This document shows positions 1 through 8,297 of a stretch of 64,000 nt of DNA, piece after piece. The translations under genes were made by a program, and so were the position numbers. This DNA comes from Prevotella fusca JCM 17724 (GTDB lineage Bacteria; Bacteroidota; Bacteroidia; Bacteroidales; Bacteroidaceae). The stretch spans positions 1,369,559 to 1,433,558 of the forward strand of contig NZ_CP012075.1 in the NCBI RefSeq assembly GCF_001262015.1. Reading direction: 5' to 3'. The notes beneath the pieces were generated by a model. That model was not told the origin of the DNA. It saw only the letters and a program-made list of their open reading frames with translations, and searched no databases. Position 1 is the first letter of the stretch. Each line of letters begins with the position of its first letter.

Positions 1-66
1 CTTGAAATGGCTTATGAAGCACCCGGAGAGCCCATGGATGAGAGTAAGATTAAAGTAATTAAATAA
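1..66 (+). CDS. C-terminal tail of a truncated gene
   Basis: The window opens inside a reading frame that ends with LDESK-type hydrophilic residues and the tail KIKVIK before a TAA stop. Only 21 residues are visible, so the product cannot be named. It lies 25 bp upstream of the next gene on the same strand, which suggests a shared transcript. Confidence 0.5.
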   Translation, partial: LEMAYEAPGEPMDESKIKVIK

Positions 67-91
67 TATAACCGTTAATCAATTATTAAGT

Positions 92-619
92 ATGAGTCAA
101 GATTTTATTTATTACCTTCTATTGATGGTTGGAATGAGTGTGATAGCCTTGGGAATAGTGTTTTTTATTCGTTATAAAGGTAAGAACAGTAAGGGTAAAT
201 ACACTGAAGCTGCTATGAAATTCCTTGCAAAACAATATCCTACAATCGATTTGAATCACATTCATTGTGTGGAAAGTCATCTCCCTGGAAGTCTGGGTAG
301 GGTTACTCCAATGCTTTTAGCCTATAACGCTGATGATATGTATATGATTCCCGTACTTCCTTTCCCGTTCCCTGGTTTACAGAAGATAAGGGTTTGTGAG
401 GAAACAGACCATGAAATGGCGTATTTCCCAATGACAAGCATTGAGCAGGCTGGCTTTGATGAGCAGGCGCAGAAGTTCATTTTTGCAGTCAAAGGACAGT
501 CGATAACGTTAAAACTGAAGCGGAAGAACGGCTTTATGGAAGATCAGCAGGAAGAAGTCAATCACTTCCTTACTACGATAGCACAGGTACTTGAGAAGAA
601 CAAGGCACTGAACGTATAA
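92..619 (+). CDS. One-helix membrane protein, paralogue of the 1126 gene
   Basis: The 175-residue product begins with a hydrophobic segment (about residues 7-27) followed by a basic stretch containing KGKNSKGKY, giving a predicted N-out/C-in single-pass protein with a cytoplasmic domain of about 145 residues. No catalytic motif is visible. The same layout and the motif KGK(N/T)SKG(K/Q)Y followed by AAMKF and YPxID recur in the gene at 1126, so the two are paralogues in the same orientation. I do not recognise a named family. It follows the partial gene by 25 bp. Confidence 0.7.
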   Translation: MSQDFIYYLLLMVGMSVIALGIVFFIRYKGKNSKGKYTEAAMKFLAKQYPTIDLNHIHCVESHLPGSLGRVTPMLLAYNADDMYMIPVLPFPFPGLQKIRVCEETDHEMAYFPMTSIEQAGFDEQAQKFIFAVKGQSITLKLKRKNGFMEDQQEEVNHFLTTIAQVLEKNKALNV

Positions 620-1125
620 GCTGATAGGTCCTGTCGGAACAGTATTCACTGGCTTCTCGCAGGCAATGGAATCAAGCTGTTTTCTGATAGTTGTTTGTAG
701 GAACGGACGGTTTGGCTACCTGTAGATAAAGTCTGTCAGGACATGTACAATCCGTCTGCTCCTATATTTTGATACCGCCTTTCCGATAAGAGTGGTTTGC
801 TGATAGAAGCACTGTGGTGCTCGATGGGTAGTTGCTGATGGCTGTCTTTTGTGGAATCAGTGCAGGTGCAACCTGTATAAAGATTTTGATAATAAAGGGT
901 GACGAAAGAGAGGGAAGTCTTTAAGACGTATCTTTCCCAACCGACAACAATATACGGAAGCCATACAGATGCTGTAAGGTAAGCCATAGTGATGGGTTCT
1001 ATTTAGAATATTCTGGATAACAGTCAGGTGGAAAATCTGTTGATAATAAGTTATGTTGCCAGCTCTGTACATAATGTAGGAGCAGGCAGCATATTATACA
1101 TTAATTTAACACATTCTTTACGCTT
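620..1125. other. Non-coding gap between two paralogous genes
   Basis: I see no convincing gene here. Reading frames on the minus strand have no family resemblance and overlap each other. There is no clear TAnnTTTG promoter. The sequence may be a decayed third copy or simply leader for the gene at 1126. Confidence 0.4.
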
Positions 1126-1638
1126 ATGGATACATATATGTTTCTGTTCCCTGTTCTGGTCATAGTCATTATATGTCTTTTGATTCTCTACGCACGTCAC
1201 AAGGGAAAAACCAGCAAAGGACAGTATGCGGCAGCGGCAATGAAGTTCGTTGAAAAGAACTATCCCGACATTGATACGCACGACAAGCAATGCCTTTCAA
1301 CACGCATTGACTATAGCATCATCAGTCGTCATGTGCCCTTGCTTGTGTTCTACAACAGCCGTGAACTTCACCTTATTCCCGTCCACACCCTGGCAATTCC
1401 CCCTTTCTATCACATCAGGCACAATGATCATCATGCCAAGGATATGGAACATCTCTTGATGAATGGGGTTAAGGGCATATTCCTTGACCGTAAAGGGAAA
1501 CTGCATATCCAACGAAAGGAAGGAAAAGAAATCGTTATCAAGGTCGGTGAGCACAATGTCTTCCATGAGAATCAGCATGAAGATGCTGTCCGCTTCTTGG
1601 CTACATTGAAGAAGGCTGCAGAACAAACTGACAAATGA
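1126..1638 (+). CDS. One-helix membrane protein, paralogue of the 92 gene
   Basis: This 170-residue product has an N-terminal hydrophobic segment (about residues 4-22), then HKGKTSKGQY, AAMKF and NYPDID, matching the 175-residue neighbour at 92-619 in order and spacing. The rest is a hydrophilic domain rich in His and charged residues (HNDHHAKD in the middle) with no motif I can assign. Similarity is clear at the N-terminus and weak later, so the duplication is old. Function unknown. Confidence 0.7.
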   Translation: MDTYMFLFPVLVIVIICLLILYARHKGKTSKGQYAAAAMKFVEKNYPDIDTHDKQCLSTRIDYSIISRHVPLLVFYNSRELHLIPVHTLAIPPFYHIRHNDHHAKDMEHLLMNGVKGIFLDRKGKLHIQRKEGKEIVIKVGEHNVFHENQHEDAVRFLATLKKAAEQTDK

Positions 1639-1979
1639 GAAATGTCTGGCAAGGCAAATCATAGGTGGGTGTTCAAGGTTAAAAGCACCTATATTGCCTT
1701 TGTTTAGAGCATTTACTTGTGTGCTGCCAGATGTTCGTAACATCATAATCAATATTTGCTAATCGTGCTGTCTGGAAGGAGTTGATTATGATTATTGCTG
1801 TCCGACAAAACTTAAACGGCATACTTTCCCATGCTCTTTTAAACAGATAATATTGTATTGGTTTTGGAAAAGTAAGCCTTTTAATCAAAAATGTTTCGTT
1901 TGTTAATAGTAATATAACTCTTTGCTGACAACAAGTTAGTCGCATCCCGGCAATGTTCTGCAAGGCGTCTGACATGCAA

Positions 1980-2068
1980 CACGGTTGGTGCTTAGTACTC
2001 AATACGGTTGGTGTTTACCACTAACACTGCGTGTGATGGGCACCAGCACACAGATAGAAAACGGGATG
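1980..2068 (+). repeat. 22-bp tandem repeat array, family B (copy 1)
   Basis: Four units start at 1980, 2003, 2025 and 2047 (first spacing 23, the others 22). Units resemble CACGGTTGGTGCTTAG and the last merges into CACACAGATAG followed by AAAACGGGATG. The same units and the same AAAACGGGATG exit occur at 13987; the copy at 40440 has the units and a looser exit. The array sits in a gene-free stretch (1639-2412) in which I see nothing else except an inverted repeat at 2199. Confidence 0.75.
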
Positions 2069-2198
2069 TGGAGATTATGGTTGGCATGCTAATAGTATAA
2101 GTATGATGCTAATGACTAACTTGTATGGAAAAGTCTTGTTGTTCACCAATAACTTGTGCTACTTTTCTTTATAAACTGTTGATGGGCGATTAGAAATT

Positions 2199-2235
2199 AA
2201 AAGGCACCTGATCGAGTCTCGACCAAGCGCCTTTT
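2199..2235. terminator. Possible bidirectional terminator
   Basis: AAAAGGC and GCCTTTT form complementary arms around a loop that itself contains CGAGTCTCG. It lies between the plus-strand gene ending at 1638 and the minus-strand gene ending at 2413, where a bidirectional terminator would be expected, although it is 180 bp and 560 bp from the two stops. Confidence 0.4.
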
Positions 2236-2412
2236 CGGATGATTTTGTAACATCTAATAGTTACAAACATGTAGATTAAGTGTTGTTTCCTTTGTATTTC
2301 TTGATAAGACAGACAACAGCTTCTGCAAGTATATTTCATGTTTTCTTTGCAGGAAATCAACGTCTGTTCTCTGTCAGGAACGGGCGGGAAATGAACTTCC
2401 TCCGTCTCGTTC

Positions 2413-3681
2413 CTACTTGTTTAAATTGATTCTAACGCCCATGTTGAGATTGAAGTTCGTGGGCTTATCCTTGTAAATGTTCTCAATGTCACTGCCATTA
2501 TTGAAGTGATGGCTTATCCCAGGCTCGATGTAAGCACTGACATCTTTGCTGAATCTGAATTCTCCTCCAAGCGAAAGGGCGGTAGAGAATACTGGTCTGC
2601 CTTCTTTGATGGTCGTTTTTGTCGGGGTAATCTGAGATGTAGCATCGGCAGAAAGACTGGCTTCACCTTTCACAAGTTTCTCTATTTCAGCACCGGCAGT
2701 CGCATAAACATTGAACCTTCTGGTCTTGACGAAGCTGTAACTTGCACTTACAGGTAAGCCGACATATTGCAGTTTCTGCTCTACGGCATATTCTGCGCCT
2801 CTCTTGTTATAAGAGAAGTCGGAAGCAAGGCGGCTGTAGGAGAGTCCTGTCTGCAGGCTCCACCGATTGTTGAGATTGTACCTTAGGGAAACTCCTAACT
2901 TGATTGGCTGGTGGTGCTTTGTCCCTGTTCTTGTATCTTTTGTACCTATTGAGCAGTCCTTTATGTTTCTTCCAGAGAATTCCGGGTCATAGTCACCGTA
3001 AGGGTTTGCCACAGGCAGTAGAATCCTATCGGAATTACTGGATGTTCCTGTACCATAATTATAGGATGTACCTATGCTGAAACGTGAAGACTGGTCGTTG
3101 TTCTTTACATCCTGAGTGTAGTTTCTTCCAGAAGTTCCCCACGACTGCGGCTTTGTAGTCTGTTGTTTGTCAAGGTTTTCCTGCTTTTCCTGTCTGTTGC
3201 TGTGGGTTGTCTCCTGATTTCCGGTGACATTATTGTTGTTCGCCGTTGGCTTTTCCTCCCTGTTGAAGGTCGTACTGCCAGGCAAGGTGCTGACGGTAAG
3301 CGGTTCCTGTGTGCTGTGATGGCTAACGACAGCCAGCCTTACGTTCGTTGCCACCTTGCTCTCCGAAACTATGCTTGTTGTTGTAGAAGCCGGAACAGTA
3401 TTTGGCTTTTTGTGAGTTATCGTTGCGTACTGCTTCGGGAGAGGAGTGTCGTCGAGAAGCAGATGGCTTAGTAAGATCCCAATGCCTATTATGGCGGCAG
3501 CAGAGGCAGCACGGTAAGTCCACAGAGGAATTACACTTGCCTTCTGCCGGGTAGAGCGCACAGGAGCAACTCCACGACGGTTCATCTCCTGTTTGATGTC
3601 ATCGAGAAGACCATCTGGTGCCTTTACATCACATTCGTTCTGAATGCGTGTCTGCAATATGTCAAGCCAATCTTCCTTCAT
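2413..3681 (-). CDS. Anti-sigma-like protein with C-terminal outer membrane barrel domain
   Basis: The 422-residue product has three parts: a cytoplasmic N-terminus of about 50 residues that begins with an acidic amphipathic stretch, a single transmembrane helix (about 52-72, rich in Ala, Ile and Leu), a Ser/Thr/Asn/Gln-rich linker (about 85-235), and a C-terminal region of alternating strands with YNLNNRWSLQTGLSYSR that ends MGVRINLNK, typical of PorT/OmpW-like small barrels in Bacteroidota. It starts 4 bp after the ECF sigma gene stop, so the two are co-transcribed. The position and the helix support an anti-sigma role; the barrel-like tail attached to an inner-membrane helix is odd for either function alone. 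Function is inferred. Confidence 0.75.
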   Translation of the reverse strand: MKEDWLDILQTRIQNECDVKAPDGLLDDIKQEMNRRGVAPVRSTRQKASVIPLWTYRAASAAAIIGIGILLSHLLLDDTPLPKQYATITHKKPNTVPASTTTSIVSESKVATNVRLAVVSHHSTQEPLTVSTLPGSTTFNREEKPTANNNNVTGNQETTHSNRQEKQENLDKQQTTKPQSWGTSGRNYTQDVKNNDQSSRFSIGTSYNYGTGTSSNSDRILLPVANPYGDYDPEFSGRNIKDCSIGTKDTRTGTKHHQPIKLGVSLRYNLNNRWSLQTGLSYSRLASDFSYNKRGAEYAVEQKLQYVGLPVSASYSFVKTRRFNVYATAGAEIEKLVKGEASLSADATSQITPTKTTIKEGRPVFSTALSLGGEFRFSKDVSAYIEPGISHHFNNGSDIENIYKDKPTNFNLNMGVRINLNK

Positions 3682-3685
3682 ACTT

Positions 3686-4243
3686 TTAATTTTGTTTGTT
3701 TTGCTCTTTCAGCATCTTCGCAAGCATATTCCTTGCCTTGTGGAATTGTGATGCAGATGTATCTGGTTTGATGTTAAGAAGTTCTGCTATCTCCTTGTGG
3801 CTTTTGCCTTCTATCACATACAGGTTGAAGACAGTTCTATAACCTGGTGGCAGTTTGAGGATAGTATCTGTTATCTGCGTTATCGACATACTGTCAACAT
3901 CAGGGTCTTCAGTACTGCTGTCGGCTATGTCCGTTGTCTTGTCAGTGAAAAGGCTTGGGTCGTTGTTCCTGAGGAAGTAAAGAGATTCGTTGATGACTAT
4001 CTTCGTGAGCCAGGCTTTCAATGAGCCTTTCCCCCGATATTCAAATGTATGTATTCTGGTGAATATTCTGATGAAAGCCTCTTGTAAAACATCATGCCTG
4101 TCTTCTTGGTTACTAATATACCTCGAACACACTTTAGCCAGAAAATCAGCATACTCGCCATAGAGTTTATCCATGGCGAGTGCATCACCTTTTTCGAAAA
4201 GGCTTATAATATTTAGTTCTCTATTATTCCAAAATAATCCCAT
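3686..4243 (-). CDS. ECF (sigma-70 family) RNA polymerase sigma factor
   Basis: The 185-residue length and motifs fit group 4 sigma factors. Region 2 is visible around residues 20-90 with DVLQEAFIRIF, the -10 recognising segment, and region 4 around residues 120-175 with KSHKEIAELLNIK, a helix-turn-helix. It lies between a NigD-like lipoprotein gene (26 bp upstream) and the anti-sigma/barrel gene (4 bp downstream). It would direct RNA polymerase to envelope-related promoters, possibly its own operon. Confidence 0.92.
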   Translation of the reverse strand: MGLFWNNRELNIISLFEKGDALAMDKLYGEYADFLAKVCSRYISNQEDRHDVLQEAFIRIFTRIHTFEYRGKGSLKAWLTKIVINESLYFLRNNDPSLFTDKTTDIADSSTEDPDVDSMSITQITDTILKLPPGYRTVFNLYVIEGKSHKEIAELLNIKPDTSASQFHKARNMLAKMLKEQNKQN

Positions 4244-4269
4244 TGACAGGCAGAGGATTTACCTCTGTG

Positions 4270-4959
4270 CTATTTACGGCTTTTATATTTGAATGTTACT
4301 GTTTTCACACCTGAAAATGATTGCCACTTCAATGTCAGGTCCACTGTCTTTCCTTGTGTGTCAGGAAGGTCACTAAGCCTGAATGCCACAAGTCCGTCAC
4401 GAATCAGCCCCTTTGTATCGCCGGAAGCATTGTGGTGGAGTACAACTTCGTATGGTTTGTCTCCTTTGACAAGGTTCATTACATGTTTTTTCCCGTTGCC
4501 GAAGTATGTTCTGAAGCGCAGAGTAAGGTAACCGTCTTCTACGATGGTTGTCCAGTCCTTGACTATTTCTACAGGATCCTTTCCATATACAGCTTCGTTT
4601 TTTACGCCGAGTGTTGGTGCCATTTGCTTGGTAAGTATGGTGTCAACCCAGTTCACATGTGCACTCTTTGAGTATCCTTCGGTCTTTCCGTCCTGGACTT
4701 TGATGTTTGTGAGTGCCCGCAGTTCCTTTTTCCCGTAAGTAGAAATATTCTTATTAGTAGGAAGAATTGTCGTTTCGTCATCCAACTGGAAGTAAACCTG
4801 CCCTGTGGTATTGTTGGTCTTGATTGTGACAAGTGCATTTGGATAATTGGTTGAGTAGTCTGTCTTGTCATCATCTAAGCAGGATTGCAAAGAGAAAGTG
4901 CCTAACACCATCCCGAGGATGAGAAAATAATATAATAACCGATTCTTTTTCATTTCCAT
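4270..4959 (-). CDS. NigD-like lipoprotein
   Basis: The 229-residue product has a lipoprotein signal: basic MEMKKNR, a hydrophobic core, and the lipobox LQSC (Cys about residue 27), followed by acidic DDDK. The overall layout, a short beta-rich N-terminal part and a C-terminal part with repeated LTLRFRTYFG and hydrophobic strands, matches NigD-like proteins of Bacteroides and Prevotella. Most members have no known biochemical role; the founding member is linked to bacteriocin (nigrescin) loci. It is the first gene of a three-gene operon with an ECF sigma factor, and a -7 box lies just upstream at 4980. Confidence 0.8.
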   Translation of the reverse strand: MEMKKNRLLYYFLILGMVLGTFSLQSCLDDDKTDYSTNYPNALVTIKTNNTTGQVYFQLDDETTILPTNKNISTYGKKELRALTNIKVQDGKTEGYSKSAHVNWVDTILTKQMAPTLGVKNEAVYGKDPVEIVKDWTTIVEDGYLTLRFRTYFGNGKKHVMNLVKGDKPYEVVLHHNASGDTKGLIRDGLVAFRLSDLPDTQGKTVDLTLKWQSFSGVKTVTFKYKSRK

Positions 4960-4979
4960 TCCTTTTTTAATTAATACTG

Positions 4980-4987
4980 CAAATTTA
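4980..4987 (-). promoter_or_regulatory. Promoter -7 box for the NigD-sigma operon
   Basis: Read on the minus strand this is TAAATTTG, a match to the Bacteroidota -7 consensus TAnnTTTG, about 20 bp upstream of the NigD-like start. Confidence 0.55.
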
Positions 4988-5385
4988 CTAAATCATTTCC
5001 GTTTTTTTTGTTTTTAAGTTGTTGTTTGAATTTTGATTGTTCTGTTATATAAAAGCAGATGTTTACAATCCTTGCTTCTTTAAATGTTAAAATGGTGTTA
5101 AATGATTTTCGTTGATGGTGTCTGATAAATTACATCCTGTCACCGCCAACGTTTCAGTTTATGCTGCAAACTCTTGAAACTGTGCGGAAACTCTACTAAT
5201 TAAAGTCTTTGACTTCATTCCATTTTAACCAGACTTACAAGAGTAATCAGCGTTCAGTGAGATAGAACAAGTAATAATCAGAGTTTGAAAAAGATTTACA
5301 TTATAGACTTTCTGTATTGCTTAAATACGGGCATAAACAGTCTTTTGGGACAAGTTGGTAACTGACAGGTAACCAGTTGGTTACA

Positions 5386-5495
5386 AAGCCATGCAAGAAA
5401 AGGTGCTTAGTAAGGCTTCAAAAGGGCGTTAGTTAGAGGTCAAAAGGGCATCTATTGGAGGTCAATTAAGGCTTAATTGGAATGCTATTAACCAC
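5386..5495 (-). repeat. 22-bp tandem repeat array, family A (copy 1, minus orientation)
   Basis: Five consecutive 22-bp units with boundaries at 5407, 5429, 5451, 5473 and 5495. Read on the minus strand the last unit is the family end AGCACCTTTTCTTGCA. Just beyond that end is GTAACCAGTTGGTTAC (5369-5384), a 7-bp inverted repeat that corresponds to the ATAACCAnTTG tail seen beside other copies. The rest of the 950-bp gene-free stretch 4988-5941 shows nothing else I can name. Confidence 0.85.
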
Positions 5496-5941
5496 CTATT
5501 GCAAACCAAGGCATGAATTTATTTTACATTACTCGCAAAGTCGTAGTCGACAACTATCATTCTTAACTTATGTTTCCAATGACCAATCGGACTTTATTGT
5601 GCCGTTCGGTTGACTTTGCTAATAAACTAAAAGGGGTCGTTTCTTCACCTGTCTGCCAAATCCAACTAACATCACCCATCAAAAACAGGCACTCTCAAAG
5701 ACGGTTTGTTACTATCAAACTGTTTTTGCGTAAAAACAATTCTTCTTGTATTGCAGGCGGAGAACAGTTTTCCATCACATCATTTAGTATATAAATTTTC
5801 GCTGATTGGAAATTTATAAATACAGAGTCTGTACCAGCTTTTGCAGGGACATCACTCTGTGATTTACATCATAGCATATTCATAATAAAGTGTAAATGCG
5901 TTAAAGCTCTAATTTCCTGCATATATTAAAGTGTTTTTTAG

Positions 5942-5949
5942 TATCTTTG
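5942..5949 (+). promoter_or_regulatory. Promoter -7 box for the ftsE-lysC-lysA operon
   Basis: TATCTTTG followed by C matches TAnnTTTG. It is 73 bp upstream of the chosen ATG of the ATPase gene, giving a leader of about 65 nt, and lies after a long gene-free region, so it probably drives the whole run to fbp. Confidence 0.6.
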
Positions 5950-6021
5950 CAGAATAATTCCTTGTCAACAGGCAATGAACAAAAGTATAAATCAACAATA
6001 ATAAATCATACAGGGAGAATC

Positions 6022-6768
6022 ATGTTAATAGACTATAAGAAGGCAAACATATATCAAGATGAACGCTTGATTCTGAAAGATGTTGACTTTCAGGCAGAAA
6101 AAGGAGAGTTTATCTATCTTATCGGCCGTGTTGGTTCGGGTAAAAGTTCGCTGTTGAAAACTATCTATGGCGAATTGGATATTGATAGCGAAGATGTTGA
6201 GAAGGCTGTCGTTCTCGACGAGAGTATGCCTAACATCAAGCGCAGTCACATCCCTGCACTCCGCAAGCAGATGGGTATTATCTTCCAAGACTTCCAACTC
6301 TTGCATGACCGTTCTGTGGCAAAGAACCTCAAGTTTGTCCTGCAGGCGACAGGTTGGAATGACCGCCACAAAATCAACCGCCGCATTGAGGAGGTGCTGG
6401 CACAGGTTGGCATGGGCGACAAGAAAGACAAGATGCCAAGCGAACTCTCTGGTGGAGAGCAGCAGCGTATTGCCATTGCACGTGCACTTCTGAACGCACC
6501 GAAGATCATCATTGCTGACGAGCCGACTGGTAATCTCGACCCGGAAACAGCTGCAAACATCGCCGGCATTCTGAAGAACACATGCCAGACTGGTACGACG
6601 GTAATCATGTCTACCCACAACATCAACCTCCTGGACAAGTTCCCGGGCAAGGTTTATCGCTGCAAGGATGGTGAACTTCACCTGCTCACCGACAAGAAGG
6701 AAGCCAGCGACTTGGACGAGGAGACAGCCCCTGTGGAGGCAATCGAAGAGCCCGCACAGAACGACTAA
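6022..6768 (+). CDS. ftsE: FtsE-like ABC transporter ATP-binding protein
   Basis: The 248-residue ATPase has Walker A GRVGSGKS (residues 35-42), the ABC signature LSGGEQQR, Walker B IIIADEPTGNLD and the switch His in STHN, in the usual order. FtsE pairs with membrane protein FtsX to activate peptidoglycan hydrolases at division; no ftsX is in this window. The frame is open upstream to 5947, but the start at MLIDYKKANIYQ matches the length of the family and the upstream residues show no conserved character. The C-terminus carries an acidic tail of about 25 residues. It sits 43 bp before lysC. A generic LolD-like exporter ATPase is the alternative. Confidence 0.85.
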   Translation: MLIDYKKANIYQDERLILKDVDFQAEKGEFIYLIGRVGSGKSSLLKTIYGELDIDSEDVEKAVVLDESMPNIKRSHIPALRKQMGIIFQDFQLLHDRSVAKNLKFVLQATGWNDRHKINRRIEEVLAQVGMGDKKDKMPSELSGGEQQRIAIARALLNAPKIIIADEPTGNLDPETAANIAGILKNTCQTGTTVIMSTHNINLLDKFPGKVYRCKDGELHLLTDKKEASDLDEETAPVEAIEEPAQND

Positions 6769-6811
6769 GCGCATAGGACGCAGCATAAATCCACATTTAC
6801 AAAGATTGAAG

Positions 6812-8131
6812 ATGATGAAAGTAATGAAGTTCGGAGGAACATCCGTTGGCTCACCAGAGCGCATGAAGGGTGTTGCCTCATTGATAACAAGGTCGGGAGA
6901 GCCCACGTTCATCGTGCTCTCTGCAATGAGTGGAACCACAAATACGCTGATAGAAATCTCTGACTACCTCTACCGCAAGAACCCGGAAGGGGCTAACGAG
7001 CTAATCAACAACCTTGAACAGAAGTATCTCGTACATATCGAGGAACTCTATTCCACAGAGGAATACAAACAGAAGACCCGTCAGTTCCTGAGCGAAGAAT
7101 TCAATTATCTGCGTTCGTTCACCAAGGACCTTTTCACCTCGTTCGAGGAGAAGAGCATCGTTGCACAGGGTGAGATTCTCTCAACTAATATGGTGGTGAA
7201 CTATCTACAGGAGCAGGGCATCAAAGCCACATTACTTTCTGCACTTGACTTCATGCGCACGGACAAGAATGCTGAACCTGACGGACAGTACATAAAAGAG
7301 CATCTGACAGCCATCATGAAGGAGAATGAAGGTTATCAGATTTATATCACCCAGGGCTTCATCTGCCGCAATGCCTACGGGGAGGTGGACAACCTGCAGC
7401 GCGGAGGGTCTGACTACACCGCTTCACTCGTGGGTGCAGCCATCACCGCTGAGGAGATCCAGATATGGACTGACATTGACGGAATGCACAACAATGACCC
7501 ACGTGTGGTTGAGAAAACCGAAGCTGTACGCCAGCTGAACTTCGAAGAAGCATCCGAGTTGGCTTACTTTGGCGCAAAGATTCTCCACCCCACTTGCGTC
7601 CAGCCTGCAAAGTACGCCGGCATCCCTGTTCGTCTGAAGAACACGATGGATCCGGATGCTGAAGGAACCATCATCAACAACACGCTTGTAAGAAGCAAGA
7701 TCAAGGCTGTTGCTGCCAAAGACGACATCACGGCTATTAAGATAAAGTCGAGCCGTATGCTCGGTGCATCGGGCTTCCTGCGTAAGGTATTTGAAATCTT
7801 CGAGAGCTATCAGACACCGATTGACATGATTGCTACCAGTGAGGTGGGTGTGTCAATGACCATCGAGAACAACAGTCATCTGACTGAAATTGTTGACGAA
7901 TTGAAGAAATACGGTACCGTTACTGTTGACGCTGAGATGTGTATTGTCTGCGTTGTCGGCGACCTCGACTGGAGCAACGTTGGCTTTGAAACATTGGCAA
8001 CGGATGCGATGAAGGATATTCCTGTACGCATGATCAGCTACGGAGGCAGCAACTACAACATATCATTCCTTATCCGGGAGACCGACAAGCAGCGTGCCCT
8101 GCAGTCGCTGTCGGATGTCCTCTTCAAGTAA
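6812..8131 (+). CDS. lysC: Aspartate kinase
   Basis: This monofunctional 439-residue kinase catalyses ATP-dependent phosphorylation of aspartate, the first step to lysine, diaminopimelate, threonine and methionine. The N-terminal MKFGGTSVGS is the amino acid kinase signature, and GFICRNAYGE and RGGSDYTASL are in the catalytic domain. The last 130 residues form tandem ACT domains for feedback control. The frame is open back to 6668 inside the previous gene, but the kinase begins at the ATG pair at 6812/6815. lysA follows, so this operon feeds diaminopimelate and lysine supply. Confidence 0.95.
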   Translation: MMKVMKFGGTSVGSPERMKGVASLITRSGEPTFIVLSAMSGTTNTLIEISDYLYRKNPEGANELINNLEQKYLVHIEELYSTEEYKQKTRQFLSEEFNYLRSFTKDLFTSFEEKSIVAQGEILSTNMVVNYLQEQGIKATLLSALDFMRTDKNAEPDGQYIKEHLTAIMKENEGYQIYITQGFICRNAYGEVDNLQRGGSDYTASLVGAAITAEEIQIWTDIDGMHNNDPRVVEKTEAVRQLNFEEASELAYFGAKILHPTCVQPAKYAGIPVRLKNTMDPDAEGTIINNTLVRSKIKAVAAKDDITAIKIKSSRMLGASGFLRKVFEIFESYQTPIDMIATSEVGVSMTIENNSHLTEIVDELKKYGTVTVDAEMCIVCVVGDLDWSNVGFETLATDAMKDIPVRMISYGGSNYNISFLIRETDKQRALQSLSDVLFK

Positions 8132-8171
8132 CGAAACAGGCAGCAGGTCTGTAGAAGATGGCAGCATGATG

Positions 8172-8194
8172 TAGAGACGCACGGTCTGTGCGTC
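8172..8194. repeat. Palindromic intergenic element in the lysC-lysA gap
   Basis: GACGCAC and GTGCGTC form perfect 7-bp arms around GGTCT, preceded by TAGA. It resembles a common short palindrome of Bacteroidota intergenic DNA (TAGAGACGCACGG-type). It occupies the unusually long 166-bp gap between lysC and lysA and has no T-run, so it is more likely a repeat or mRNA stem than a terminator. Confidence 0.5.
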
Positions 8195-8297
8195 CGCCAT
8201 CGGTCTTTCTTTACTGACACATGAGCGTATGTCTCTGCAGGAGGGCAGGTTTATCGGATAATGTACACACAACCACTACACAACACAAATCACACAG

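Noticed and set aside
5570..5794. Short gene before the ftsE promoter
   Set aside because: The frame has no family character and sits between a family A array and a strong promoter; codon use looks random.
6025..6939. Large minus-strand frame over the ftsE-like gene
   Set aside because: It is a mirror of the ABC ATPase codons; Walker A, signature and Walker B are on the plus strand.
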